NCBI GenBank assembly: GCA_945957365.1
Contig: CAMFKI010000037.1
Span: forward strand, 1-33,894
Length of the DNA: 33,894 nucleotides
Direction: 5' to 3'
Origin: an uncultured Alphaproteobacteria bacterium
Lineage (GTDB): Bacteria > Pseudomonadota > Alphaproteobacteria > Rhizobiales > Aestuariivirgaceae
The notes under the pieces: model-generated
What the model saw: the letters and a program-made list of their open reading frames with translations, nothing else
Databases searched by the model: none
What the model was told of the DNA's origin: nothing
In this document: one piece after another, positions 1-7,579 of the stretch
How positions within the stretch are numbered: position 1 is the first letter of the stretch
Layout of the letters: each line of letters starts with the position of its first letter
Position numbers and translations under genes: made by a program

Positions 1-53
1 CCCCGGCACCTCCATTAAAGCGCAAATCGTCGAGACAAGCCGGGGCAAAGTGA
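1..53. repeat. Terminal inverted repeat, left copy
   Basis: These 53 bases are the reverse complement of 33840-33892 with one mismatch (position 49). The inner end, read on the minus strand, begins tcaccttgccccggc, the same left arm as the family B intergenic repeats at 13573 and 23344. It then departs from them into an A/T-richer stretch and ends in ggtgccgggg. It lies downstream of gshB, so it is probably an intergenic repeat element cut by the window edge. Whether the two copies bound a real invertible segment or only mark contig ends cannot be decided here. Confidence 0.85.
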
Positions 54-81
54 ATGATGGGGAGGGGGACGTGGAAGGCCG

Positions 82-1020
82 CTACCTTCTCGCCTCGATC
101 GCATCCCAGATCAGGCTGGCGATATCCGCGCCGCCGAACTTCTTCACCTCGCGGATGCCGGTGGGAGACGTCACGTTGATCTCCGTGAGGTAATCGCCGA
201 TCACGTCGATGCCGACGAAGATGAGGCCGCGCGCCTTCAGGTCCGGGCCCAGCGCCTCGCAGATCTCGTGTTCGCGCCTGGTCATGTTGGTGGCCTCGGC
301 CTTGCCGCCCACATGCATGTTGGAGCGGTTCTCGTTGATCGCGGGCACCCGGTTGATGGCGCCTGCCGCCTTGCCGTCGACGAGGATGATGCGCTTGTCG
401 CCCTTCCGCACGTCGGGCAGATATTTCTGCGCGATGAAGGGCTCGCGGAAAGTCTGCGTGAAGAGCTCGAGCAGGGACGAGAAATTCTGGTCGCCTTCGC
501 CGAGCCGGAACACGCCGGCACCGCCATTGCCGTAGAGCGGCTTCAGGATGATGTCGCCATGCTGGCGGCGGAAGGCGGCGAGCTCGACAGGGTCGCGCGT
601 GATCAGCGTCTCCGGCATGAACTGCGGATAGTTGAGGACGAAGAGCTTCTCCGGCGCGTTCCGTACTTCCTTCGGATCATTCACCACGAGGGTCTTCGGG
701 TGGATCGTCTCCAGCATGTGGGTGGCGGTGATGTAGCCCATGTCGAAAGGCGGGTCCTGGCGCATGAGCACCACGTCCTTCTTGCCCAGGTCCGCCCGGC
801 GCTCGTCGCCCAGCGTGAAGTGGTTGCCCTTCTCGTCCCTCACTGTCACGTCGTTGCCGGTGGCGAAGAGCGAGCCCTCGCCGAGCGCCAGCGTCTTCGT
901 CTGGTAATAGAACAGGTGGTGGCCGCGCCGCTGCGCCTCCAGCATCATGGCGAAGGTCGAATCCCCCGTGATGTTGATGGACTGGATCGGATCCATCTGC
1001 ACCGCCACCTTCAGCCCCAT
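82..1020 (-). CDS. gshB: Glutathione synthetase
   Basis: ATP-grasp ligase that joins glycine to gamma-glutamylcysteine, the last step of glutathione synthesis in the cytosol. The 312-residue length matches the family. The N-terminus MGLKVAVQMDPIQSI, the segment PPFDMGYITATHMLE, NDPKEVRNAPEKLF and the C-terminal INVTSPTGIREV are typical of prokaryotic GshB. The ATG at 1020 is chosen because it starts the conserved domain and follows a purine-rich gagggagtggagtgac leader. An upstream in-frame ATG at 1092 would add 24 unrelated residues overlapping yraN. It starts one base after the yraN stop codon, so the two are probably translated together as the last genes of the operon that begins at rph. 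Confidence 0.96.
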   Translation of the reverse strand: MGLKVAVQMDPIQSINITGDSTFAMMLEAQRRGHHLFYYQTKTLALGEGSLFATGNDVTVRDEKGNHFTLGDERRADLGKKDVVLMRQDPPFDMGYITATHMLETIHPKTLVVNDPKEVRNAPEKLFVLNYPQFMPETLITRDPVELAAFRRQHGDIILKPLYGNGGAGVFRLGEGDQNFSSLLELFTQTFREPFIAQKYLPDVRKGDKRIILVDGKAAGAINRVPAINENRSNMHVGGKAEATNMTRREHEICEALGPDLKARGLIFVGIDVIGDYLTEINVTSPTGIREVKKFGGADIASLIWDAIEARR

Positions 1021-1021
1021 G

Positions 1022-1387
1022 TCACTCCACTCCCTCGAATGCGTTCTCGATATGCCGGGGCCAGTGGTAGGGGCTGACCGCGACGATGTCAAAACGGCAG
1101 GCCTGCAGGGCTGCCCTGCGGTCCTCCGCGATGAACTGGCGTGCGGCGGCGGCGATGCGCCGGGCCTGCCGGGGAGTCACGGAATGGATCGCGTCGTCGA
1201 AGCGTCGCCGTGCCTTCACCTCGATGAAGGCGGTCACCGCGCCGCGCCGCATGATCAGGTCGACCTCGCCTGCATGGGTCTTGTAGCGCCGGGACAGCAG
1301 CCGCCAGCCCTTGAGGCGCAGTGCCCACAGGGCCATCAGCTCCGCGCTGCGGCCCGCCGCCTCGGATTTCTGCCGGTCATTCGCCAT
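1022..1387 (-). CDS. yraN: YraN family putative endonuclease
   Basis: Small (121 aa) UPF0102/YraN protein with a predicted restriction-endonuclease-like fold. The family signature is visible: GEVDLIMRRG followed by FIEVKARR, which carries the acidic and lysine residues of a PD-(D/E)xK-type site. The molecular role in alphaproteobacteria is not established. The start overlaps the 3-prime end of rsmI by 11 bp and the stop abuts gshB, so it is an interior operon gene. The rsmI-yraN order is a common bacterial pairing. Confidence 0.92.
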   Translation of the reverse strand: MANDRQKSEAAGRSAELMALWALRLKGWRLLSRRYKTHAGEVDLIMRRGAVTAFIEVKARRRFDDAIHSVTPRQARRIAAAARQFIAEDRRAALQACRFDIVAVSPYHWPRHIENAFEGVE

Positions 1388-2276
1388 CGCCCTGCCGGCG
1401 CGCGAGAATGCGCTGGTAGATGTCGGAGCGGCCGAGGTTGAAGCGCTTGGCGACCTCGGAGGCCGCCTTGCTGGCCGGCATGGCGGCCAGCGCCTCGGTG
1501 ATCGCCGTTTCCAGATCGGCTTCGGAGACCTCCTCCACGCCCTCCGGCGGGCCGACGAGCAGGGTGATCTCGCCCTTTACGCTGGGGCGGGCTTCGAGCG
1601 TGGCGGCGATCTCCTGCGCCCCGCCGCGCAGCACCTCCTCGTGCAGCTTGGTGAGTTCGCGCGTCACGGCCACGTGGCGGCCGGGCAGGGCGGCAGCGAG
1701 GTCGTGCAGCGTCTCGACGATGCGGTGCGGGCTTTCAAAGAAGATGAGCGTCGCTTTGAGCCTTGCGAATTCGGCGAAGAGCCGTTTGCGCTCGCCCTGC
1801 TTCTGCGGCACGAATCCGGCGAAGAGGAAACGGTCGGTGGGAAGCCCGGAAAGTGCAAGCCCGGTGAGCACCGCAGAAGGTCCGGGACAGGCGGTGACGG
1901 GGATGCCCAGCTCGACGGCCTCCTTCACCAGCCGGTAGCCGGGGTCGGAGACGAGCGGCATGCCGGCATCCGAGATTAACGCGATGGTGGCGCCCTGCTT
2001 CAGGCGTTCGAGAATCTCCGGCCGCACCTTCTGGGCGTTGTGCTCGTGATAGGGGGCGAGACGGGTCTTGATCGAGAAGCGTTCCATCAGCTTGCCGGAG
2101 GTGCGCGTGTCCTCGCACAGCACGGTCTCGGCCGCGGCGAGCGTCGCCAGTGCCCGCACCGTCATGTCGCCCATGTTGCCGATGGGGGTCGCGACGACAT
2201 AGAGGCCCGGTGCCAGCGGCTCCGCCTCGAAGCGGTGGGCGCCGATGATATAGGTGGGAGACGTGTTTTCGCTCAT
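1377..2276 (-). CDS. rsmI: 16S rRNA (cytidine(1402)-2'-O)-methyltransferase RsmI
   Basis: Tetrapyrrole-methylase-fold enzyme that 2'-O-methylates C1402 in the decoding centre of 16S rRNA using SAM. Conserved blocks are LYVVATPIGNMGDMTVRA, CEDTRTSGKL, LISDAGMPLVSDPGYRLV and CPGPSAVLTGLALSGLPT. The 299-residue form starting at 2276 (MSENTSPTYIIG, leader gagagagtgcg) is preferred. A longer in-frame start at 2333 would translate the family A repeat (residues VPAFAGMT) and is an annotation trap. The stop overlaps the yraN start by 11 bp. Confidence 0.95.
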   Translation of the reverse strand: MSENTSPTYIIGAHRFEAEPLAPGLYVVATPIGNMGDMTVRALATLAAAETVLCEDTRTSGKLMERFSIKTRLAPYHEHNAQKVRPEILERLKQGATIALISDAGMPLVSDPGYRLVKEAVELGIPVTACPGPSAVLTGLALSGLPTDRFLFAGFVPQKQGERKRLFAEFARLKATLIFFESPHRIVETLHDLAAALPGRHVAVTRELTKLHEEVLRGGAQEIAATLEARPSVKGEITLLVGPPEGVEEVSEADLETAITEALAAMPASKAASEVAKRFNLGRSDIYQRILARRQGDGE

Positions 2277-2291
2277 CGCACTCTCTCTTGC

Positions 2292-2363
2292 CGTCATGCC
2301 AGCGAAAGCTGGCACCCCGCTTGCGATCGGCAAAGCGGGGCCCCAGCTTTCGCTAGGGTGACG
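2292..2363. repeat. Family A intergenic hairpin repeat (copy A1)
   Basis: Two facing palindromes, gccagcgaaagctggc and ccccagctttcgctaggg, separated by a short loop. The whole forms an imperfect inverted repeat that begins cgtcatgcc and ends gggtgacg. It sits in the 108-bp gap between hemW and rsmI, inside the operon, so it would be transcribed as a stable hairpin that may affect processing or relative expression of the downstream genes. The same unit recurs at 7073, 7580, 28068 and 29211, with half units at 18505, 23441 and 33765. Confidence 0.85.
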
Positions 2364-2384
2364 GAGTTCAACGGCAGCGTAATG

Positions 2385-3533
2385 TCAGCTGGCCAGTTCC
2401 GCAATCACCGCATTGAGCAGCTTGCGGCCATCGGCGGTGGCCATGAGCTGCTGGCCGTTGCGCTTGATGAGGCCCATGGATTTCATGCCTGCGATCTTGG
2501 AGGAATCGATCTCGCGGCCGGCCAATGCCGCATAGCGGTCGAGGTCGATCCCCTCCGCGATGCGCAGGCCCATCAGCAGGTATTCGCCAGCCTGGTCCTC
2601 CGGCGGCACCTGTGAATCCGACACCATGCCGTGGCCTTGGCGGCCCACCAGCTCGCGCCAGGTTTCCGGGTGGCGCTCGGCGATCAGCGCACGGCGGTTC
2701 TCGCCATCGGCGATGCGGCTGTGCGCGCCGGGGCCGACGCCGGCATATTCGCCATAGCGCCAGTAGAGGAGATTGTGCCGCGACTCCTGCCCCGGCAAGG
2801 CGTGGTTCGAAATCTCGTAGGTCCGGAGCCCGGCCTTCTCGGTCAGCTCCTGCGTGATGTCATAGAGGTCGGCGGCGCGATCATCGCTCGGCGTCGCCAG
2901 CCGGCCGCGTTCGTAGAGGTCGAAATAGGCGGTGCCGGGCTCGATGGTGAGCTGGTAGAGCGACATGTGGCCCTGCTGCTCGGCGAGCGCGCGGGTGAGT
3001 TCGGCGCGCCATTGCTCCGGCGTCTGGTTCGGACGCGCATAGATCATGTCGAAGGAGCAGCGCGGGAAGATCTGCGCCGCGAGTCGGAAGGCGGCGATCG
3101 CCTCGTCCGAGGAATGCTGGCGGCCCAGCGCCTTCAGGTCGTCATCGTTCAGCGCCTGCACGCCGACCGAGACGCGGTTGACGCCCGCCGCGCGATAGCC
3201 GCGGAAATTCTCCGCCTCGATCGAGGTGGGATTGGCCTCGAGCGTGGTCTCGACATCCGGCGACACGCTCCACAGCCTGCCGATGGTATCGAGCACATGG
3301 CCCACGGCTTGCGGAGGCATCAGCGAGGGCGTGCCGCCGCCGAAGAAGATCGAGGTGACGGTGCGGCCCGGCGTGCGCTCGGCGAACCACTCAAGCTCGG
3401 TGCCCAGCGCGCGCGCGAAGGACAGCACATCGACGCCATCGTGCCGCACATGGCTGTTGAAGTCGCAATAGGGGCACTTGGCCTTGCAGAAGGGCCAGTG
3501 GACATAGATGCCGAAGGCGTCAGAAGAGGTCAC
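2385..3533 (-). CDS. hemW: Radical SAM heme chaperone HemW
   Basis: Homolog of oxygen-independent coproporphyrinogen III oxidase that acts as a heme chaperone rather than an oxidase. The radical-SAM cluster motif is C16-x3-C20-x2-C23 in HWPFCKAKCPYCDF. The fourth cysteine of true HemN is absent (CDF instead of CGC), which favours HemW. FFGGGTPSLMPP follows, and the C-terminal HemN-type domain is complete; 382 aa is normal. The start is GTG at 3533, 14 bp inside the end of the upstream rdgB-containing gene. No ATG precedes the essential cysteines, so the GTG is well supported and implies coupling. Confidence 0.94.
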   Translation of the reverse strand: MTSSDAFGIYVHWPFCKAKCPYCDFNSHVRHDGVDVLSFARALGTELEWFAERTPGRTVTSIFFGGGTPSLMPPQAVGHVLDTIGRLWSVSPDVETTLEANPTSIEAENFRGYRAAGVNRVSVGVQALNDDDLKALGRQHSSDEAIAAFRLAAQIFPRCSFDMIYARPNQTPEQWRAELTRALAEQQGHMSLYQLTIEPGTAYFDLYERGRLATPSDDRAADLYDITQELTEKAGLRTYEISNHALPGQESRHNLLYWRYGEYAGVGPGAHSRIADGENRRALIAERHPETWRELVGRQGHGMVSDSQVPPEDQAGEYLLMGLRIAEGIDLDRYAALAGREIDSSKIAGMKSMGLIKRNGQQLMATADGRKLLNAVIAELAS

Positions 3534-4530
3534 GGACCAGCTTCTCCAAAGCTTTCGCGCGATGCGAGATCAGGTTCTTCTCTTCGGGCGCCAGTTCCGC
3601 GAAGGTGCGCGTCTCGCCGTCGGGAACGAACATCGGGTCATAGCCGTGGCCGAGTGCCCCACGCGGCGGCCAGGCGAGCGTCCCTTGCGCGCGACCCTCG
3701 TAGATGCGCTCTTCCCCGTCCGGCCAGATGACGCAGAGGGTGCAGGCAAAATAGGCGCGGCGCTTGGCGGGCGTGGTGGCACCCCTGGCCTGCAGCTTCT
3801 CCTCGACGAGGCGCATGGCGCGGTTCCAGTCGCGGTCGGGCCCGGCCCAGTCTGCGGTATAGACGCCGGGCTCGCCATCGAGCGCCTCGACGCAGAGGCC
3901 GGAATCATCCGACACCGCGATCAGCCCGCTCGCCCTCATGGCGGAGAGCGCCTTGATGCGGGCGTTTCCGACGAAGGTGGTCTCGGTCTCGGCCGGTTCC
4001 GGCAGGCCGAGTTCGCCGGCGCTTACCGCCTCGACGCCATAGGGATTGAGCAGGGCAGCGAACTCCGCGAGCTTGCCCTTGTTGTGGGTGGCGATCACGA
4101 TCTTCCGGTTGGCCAGCGAGCGCATCGGCCGGAAGTCCCACAATGTTCCATCGGCGAATTCGATCGAATTGCCGGCCGGGTCGCGGAAGTAAAGCGAGCG
4201 GCCGCCGTCGGGCCAGTCGAGCAGCTTCTCGATGGCGACCCCATGCGCCGCGAGATGCGCCTGCCAGCGCTCGAGATCGCCCTCCGCACTGCGCAGGCAC
4301 ATGTGGCCGGGGCCGGTGGGGCCATGCGGCGGAGGGCCATCCTCGATCTTCTGAACCGCCGAGAGCTTCGGGTTGAAGATCAGCAGCATCTGTTCCGCCA
4401 GGCGGAAGAACACGAACTTGCCGGGCAGCTCGCTGTGGACCTCGAGCCCGATGACGTCTTCATAGAAGGCGCGCATCGCGTCGATGTCATCGCCATAGAG
4501 AACCGTCTCCAGAACCCGGGTGGCGCGCAT
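3520..4530 (-). CDS. rdgB: Fusion of a VOC (glyoxalase-like) domain to RdgB/HAM1 XTP/dITP pyrophosphatase
   Basis: A 336-residue reading frame holding two normally separate proteins. Residues 1-135 are a VOC-superfamily domain (RAFYEDVIGLEV, GPGHMCLR with H76, FRDPAGNSIEF with E124 as likely metal ligands). Residues 136-336 are a full-length RdgB, which hydrolyses dITP and XTP to monophosphates and keeps non-canonical purines out of DNA (IVIATHNKGKLAEF, SDDSGLCVEALDGEPGVY, GYDPMFVP, SHRAKALEKL). No stop codon separates them; the linker is only about two residues (RP) before a methionine where a stand-alone RdgB would begin (ATG at 4125). The VOC start overlaps the rph stop as TGATG, indicating coupling. 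An internal start at 4125 may also give free RdgB, but no convincing Shine-Dalgarno precedes it. What the VOC domain does is unknown. Confidence 0.88.
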   Translation of the reverse strand: MRATRVLETVLYGDDIDAMRAFYEDVIGLEVHSELPGKFVFFRLAEQMLLIFNPKLSAVQKIEDGPPPHGPTGPGHMCLRSAEGDLERWQAHLAAHGVAIEKLLDWPDGGRSLYFRDPAGNSIEFADGTLWDFRPMRSLANRKIVIATHNKGKLAEFAALLNPYGVEAVSAGELGLPEPAETETTFVGNARIKALSAMRASGLIAVSDDSGLCVEALDGEPGVYTADWAGPDRDWNRAMRLVEEKLQARGATTPAKRRAYFACTLCVIWPDGEERIYEGRAQGTLAWPPRGALGHGYDPMFVPDGETRTFAELAPEEKNLISHRAKALEKLVRDLF

Positions 4531-5252
4531 CAGGCGATCGCTGCCTTCTGCATCGCCACGAGCTCGGCGATGCCCTTCTTGGCCAGCGCCAGCAGTTCGC
4601 CGAGGGTGGCTTCGGAGAAGGGCTCGCCTTCCGCCGTGCCCTGGATCTCGACGATGCCGCCGGAGCCGGTCATCACGAAATTGGCGTCGGTGCCGGCGGA
4701 GGAATCCTCGGGGTAGTCGAGGTCCAGCACCGGGGTGCCGCCATGGATGCCGCAGGAAATGGCGGCGACATGGTCCTTCAGCGGCCACGTCTTGAACATC
4801 GAGCGCTGCTCCATCCACTTCAGGCAGTCGAAGAGGGCAACCCAGGAACCGGTGATGGCGGCGGTGCGGGTGCCGCCATCGGCCTGCAGCACATCGCAGT
4901 CGAGCGTGATCTGGCGTTCGCCCAAGGCGGGCAGGTCGACCACGGCGCGCAAGCTGCGCCCGACGAGGCGCTGGATTTCCTGGGTGCGGCCGGACTGCTT
5001 GCCGGACGCCGCCTCGCGCCTGGTGCGGTCATGGGTGGCGCGCGGCAGCATGCCGTATTCGGCGGTGACCCAGCCCTTCGCGCCGCCCTTCAGCCAGGGC
5101 GGAACCCGCTCTTCCAGCGAGGCGGTGCACAGCACATGGGTGTCCCCGAAGCGCACGAGGCAGGAGCCCTCGGCGTGGCGGGTGAAGCCGCGGGTGAAGC
5201 TGACGGCGCGCAATTCGTCTGGTTTCCGCCCGGAGGGACGCATTTTGGTCAT
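4530..5252 (-). CDS. rph: Ribonuclease PH
   Basis: Phosphorolytic 3'-5' exoribonuclease that trims tRNA 3' ends. The 240 residues carry the family signature throughout: MRPSGRKPDELR at the N-terminus, the basic RTRREAASGKQSGRTQEI segment, DCDVLQADGGTRTAAITG, and the phosphate-site region with SAGTDANFVMTGSGGIVEIQGTA quoted here only by its ends. Two starts are possible, ATG 5252 or ATG 5243 (MRPSG); both have AGGA/AAGGA nearby, and I keep the longer. It is the first gene of the minus-strand operon and is divergent from hrcA across 71 bp, the order seen in many alphaproteobacteria. Its stop overlaps the next start by one base. Confidence 0.96.
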   Translation of the reverse strand: MTKMRPSGRKPDELRAVSFTRGFTRHAEGSCLVRFGDTHVLCTASLEERVPPWLKGGAKGWVTAEYGMLPRATHDRTRREAASGKQSGRTQEIQRLVGRSLRAVVDLPALGERQITLDCDVLQADGGTRTAAITGSWVALFDCLKWMEQRSMFKTWPLKDHVAAISCGIHGGTPVLDLDYPEDSSAGTDANFVMTGSGGIVEIQGTAEGEPFSEATLGELLALAKKGIAELVAMQKAAIA

Positions 5253-5272
5253 TCCTTGTCCTGAAAGGTGGG

Positions 5273-5302
5273 CTTCTAGCCCCTTTGATTGACCTCAGCC
5301 AA
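5273..5302 (-). promoter_or_regulatory. Candidate sigma-70-type promoter for the rph operon
   Basis: Read on the minus strand, TTGGCT (5302-5297) is followed after 18 bp by TAGAAG (5278-5273), about 20 bases before the rph start. Both hexamers match the consensus at four of six positions. It overlaps the hrcA promoter in the opposite direction. This is a weak prediction from pattern only. Confidence 0.25.
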
Positions 5303-5317
5303 GTTGATTCCTACATT
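5289..5317 (+). promoter_or_regulatory. Candidate sigma-70-type promoter for hrcA
   Basis: TTGACC at 5289-5294, a 17-bp spacer, and TACATT at 5312-5317. Transcription would start about seven bases later, essentially at the hrcA ATG (5324), which suggests a leaderless transcript. I saw no CIRCE inverted repeat (the HrcA operator) in this gap. Confidence 0.45.
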
Positions 5318-5323
5318 GGAGCC

Positions 5324-6427
5324 ATGAGTGTGATCCCGCCCCACAATCAGCAGAGGCCATTCTCCGAGGAGCGGCTTTCCGGCATCGCCGGGCTCGACCA
5401 GCGCTCGCGCGACATCTTCCGCCGCCTCGTCGACACCTACCTCGCCACCGGCGAGCCCGTGGGCTCGCGGACGATTTCGCGCATCCTGCCGCACAACCTG
5501 TCGCCGGCCTCGGTCCGCAACGTGATGATGGACCTCGAGGACGCGGGCCTCATCTTCTCGCCGCACACCAGTGCGGGCCGCATGCCCACCGAACAGGGCC
5601 TGCGCTTCTTCGTCGATGCGGTGATGGAGGTGGGCGCCATGCCCACCGACGAGCGCGCCATGATCGATGCGCAGATGGCGGCGTCGAACCGCCAGCGCCG
5701 GGTCGAGGACGTGCTGGGCGAGGCGACCACGCTGCTCTCCGGCCTGTCGCACTGCGCCGGCGTGATCCTGGCGCCCAAGATGAACGCACGGCTGAAACAT
5801 ATCGAGTTCGTCAATCTCGGTCCCGGCCGGGCGCTGGTGATCCTCGTCGGCGAGGACGGCAGCGTCGAGAACCGGGTGATCGAGGTGCCGCGCGGCCTGC
5901 CGCCGTCCACATTCGCGCAGGCCTCCAACTATCTCTCGACCCGCTTCCAGGGCAAGACCATCGACGAGGTGCAGCGCTTCGTGCGCGAGGAGATGGAGCA
6001 GCTCCGCGGCGAACTGGACGAGATCTCGGCCCGCATCGTCGAGGCCGGCATCGGGCAGTGGTCGGGCGAGGCCGATCGGGACGACAAGACGCTGATCGTC
6101 CGCGGCCAGGCCAACCTCATCGAGAACGCCACCGCCGCCGCCGATCTCGAACGCATCCGCAAGCTGTTCGAGGACATCGAGAACAAGAAGGAGCTGGCCC
6201 AGCTTCTGGGTGCCGCCGAGCAGGGCGAGGGGGTGCGCATCTTCATCGGCTCCGAGAACCGGCTGTTCTCACTCTCGGGCAGCTCGATCATCGTCACGCC
6301 GTTCCGCAACGCGGAGGAGAAGATCGTCGGCGTCATGGGCATCATCGGCCCCACGCGCATGAACTATGCCCGGATCATCCCCATGGTCGACTACACGGCG
6401 AAGGCGATCGGGCGGCTGCTCACTTGA
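5324..6427 (+). CDS. hrcA: Heat-inducible transcription repressor HrcA
   Basis: Repressor that in many bacteria binds CIRCE elements before groESL (and sometimes dnaK) and is kept active by GroEL. The N-terminal winged helix is seen around residues 20-85 (DIFRRLVDTYLATGEPVGSR, LPHNLSPASVRNVMMDLE, SAGRMPTEQGLRFFVD). The C-terminal GAF-like dimerisation domain ends with GPTRMNYARIIPMVDY, a strong family signature. The length of 367 aa is normal. ATG 5324 is chosen over an upstream TTG at 5285 because it fits the family and because the promoter places transcription start beside it. grpE follows 67 bp downstream. No CIRCE target was seen in this window, so its regulated genes are probably elsewhere. 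Confidence 0.95.
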   Translation: MSVIPPHNQQRPFSEERLSGIAGLDQRSRDIFRRLVDTYLATGEPVGSRTISRILPHNLSPASVRNVMMDLEDAGLIFSPHTSAGRMPTEQGLRFFVDAVMEVGAMPTDERAMIDAQMAASNRQRRVEDVLGEATTLLSGLSHCAGVILAPKMNARLKHIEFVNLGPGRALVILVGEDGSVENRVIEVPRGLPPSTFAQASNYLSTRFQGKTIDEVQRFVREEMEQLRGELDEISARIVEAGIGQWSGEADRDDKTLIVRGQANLIENATAAADLERIRKLFEDIENKKELAQLLGAAEQGEGVRIFIGSENRLFSLSGSSIIVTPFRNAEEKIVGVMGIIGPTRMNYARIIPMVDYTAKAIGRLLT

Positions 6428-6494
6428 TTTTTCGGGCGCGGCAGCCGATATGGCTGTCAAACCGCAATTCCCAAGGACTGGAAAGCCCTTAGTC

Positions 6495-7046
6495 ATGGCC
6501 GAAGACAAGAATCCGACCGACGAGCAGAACCCCGACATCGCCCTCGAGGAGGCGCTGGTCGAAGAACTGGACGCGCGCGATCTCGAGATCGTCAAGCTCA
6601 AGGAAGAGGCCGCCCAGCTGAAGGACCGGCTGCTGCGGACCGCCGCCGAGATGGACAATCTGAGGAAGCGCGCCGAACGCGAAAAGGCCGAGGCGACGCT
6701 TTACGCCGCCACCAATTTCGCCCGCGACCTGCTGAGCGTGTCCGACAACATGCAGCGCGCCATCGCGCACCGCCCGGCCGACACGGCGAGCGAGGAAACC
6801 AAGAACCTCTTCGCCGGCATCGAGATGACGGAGCGCGAGCTCCTCAACATCTTCCAGCGCTATGGCATCCGCAAGGTGGAAACGGTGGGCGCCAAGTTCG
6901 ACCCGAATTTCCACCAGGCGCTGTTCGAGATGCCGACCAGCGAGTACCCGCCCGGCACGGTGGTGCAGGAAATGCAGTCCGGCTTCGCCATCGGCGAGCG
7001 CTGCCTGAGGCCCGCCATGGTGGGCGTGGCCAAGGCCGAGGGCTGA
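6495..7046 (+). CDS. grpE: Nucleotide exchange factor GrpE
   Basis: Co-chaperone that releases ADP from DnaK. The 183 aa include an acidic N-terminus and a long coiled-coil helix (about residues 20-70, with LKDRLLRTAAEMDNLRKRAE). The beta-domain end is FDPNFHQALFEMPT, PPGTVVQEMQSGF and RCLRPAMVGVAK, which are the family signatures. The ATG at 6495 (MAEDKNPTDEQ) is preferred; an in-frame ATG at 6450 would add 15 residues and cannot be excluded, since neither has a strong ribosome-binding site. It lies in the hrcA-grpE operon, while its partner genes dnaK-dnaJ are 3.2 kb downstream in a separate unit. Confidence 0.95.
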   Translation: MAEDKNPTDEQNPDIALEEALVEELDARDLEIVKLKEEAAQLKDRLLRTAAEMDNLRKRAEREKAEATLYAATNFARDLLSVSDNMQRAIAHRPADTASEETKNLFAGIEMTERELLNIFQRYGIRKVETVGAKFDPNFHQALFEMPTSEYPPGTVVQEMQSGFAIGERCLRPAMVGVAKAEG

Positions 7047-7072
7047 GCGCAGTTTCACTTCGGTTTTGAGGC

Positions 7073-7146
7073 CGTCACCCCAGCGAAAGCTGGGGCCCCG
7101 CTTCTCGCCGGTGAAAAGCTGGGTGCCAGCTTTCGCTGGCATGACG
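7073..7146. repeat. Family A intergenic hairpin repeat (copy A2)
   Basis: A complete unit: cgtcaccccagcgaaagctgggg, a short loop, then gccagctttcgctggcatgacg. It lies just behind grpE and can fold into one long hairpin or two small ones. It probably serves as the 3' end structure of the hrcA-grpE mRNA, though no T-run follows. Confidence 0.88.
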
Positions 7147-7193
7147 CCGGAAAGACTTGTGCTATGCTCCTTCCACCGCAGGGAGGTTTGCGC

Positions 7194-7568
7194 ATGTCTG
7201 ACACCGGCACCGTCGTCTGGTCGGAACTGATGACCACCGAAGTCGAAAGGGCCAAGGCCTTCTACGGCAGCACCCTGGGCCTTGCCTTCGAGGCCTTCGG
7301 CGACAGCAACCCCGGCTACTGGATCGCCTCCAGCCAGGGCCGCCCCGTGTGGGGCATGATGGACATGACGGCGCGGCCCGGGGGCCCGACCGGCTGGTTC
7401 ACCTACCTGGCCGTCGATGACGTGGATTCGCGGGTGGCGGAGGCGCTGGCCGCCGGGGCCGAGCTCTGCATGCCGGTCTTCGAGGTGCCGACGGTGGGCC
7501 GCATCGCCATCCTGCTGGACCCGACGGGTGCGATCGTCGGCTGGATCAAGCCGGAACCGCGCGGCTAG
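7194..7568 (+). CDS. VOC family protein (glyoxalase/bleomycin-resistance-like)
   Basis: A 124-residue single VOC protein of unknown substrate. It shows two beta-alpha-beta-beta-beta modules: TVVWSELMTTEVERAKAFY for the first and WFTYLAVDDVDSRVAEALAAG with ILLDPTGAIVGWIKP for the second. The start at 7194 is fixed by a strong GGGAGG seven bases upstream. Residues at the usual metal positions (E in WSEL, the end of the second module) are not a clear glyoxalase I set, so I do not assign a reaction. It stands alone, with family A repeats on both sides, and is convergent with the amine oxidase gene. It is not closely similar to the VOC domain fused to RdgB. Confidence 0.88.
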   Translation: MSDTGTVVWSELMTTEVERAKAFYGSTLGLAFEAFGDSNPGYWIASSQGRPVWGMMDMTARPGGPTGWFTYLAVDDVDSRVAEALAAGAELCMPVFEVPTVGRIAILLDPTGAIVGWIKPEPRG

Positions 7569-7579
7569 AACGATCCGAC

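Noticed and set aside
2277..2333. Upstream extension of rsmI
   Set aside because: The added 19 residues come from the family A repeat (VPAFAGMT) and are not part of the methyltransferase family.
4531..4818. Upstream extension of the VOC-rdgB fusion into rph
   Set aside because: The 96 extra residues are Arg/His/Gly-rich shadow of rph; the VOC domain begins exactly at the ATG that overlaps the rph stop.
5253..5323. CIRCE operator for HrcA
   Set aside because: No TTAGCACTC/GAGTGCTAA-type inverted repeat is present here or before dnaK; HrcA targets are probably elsewhere.
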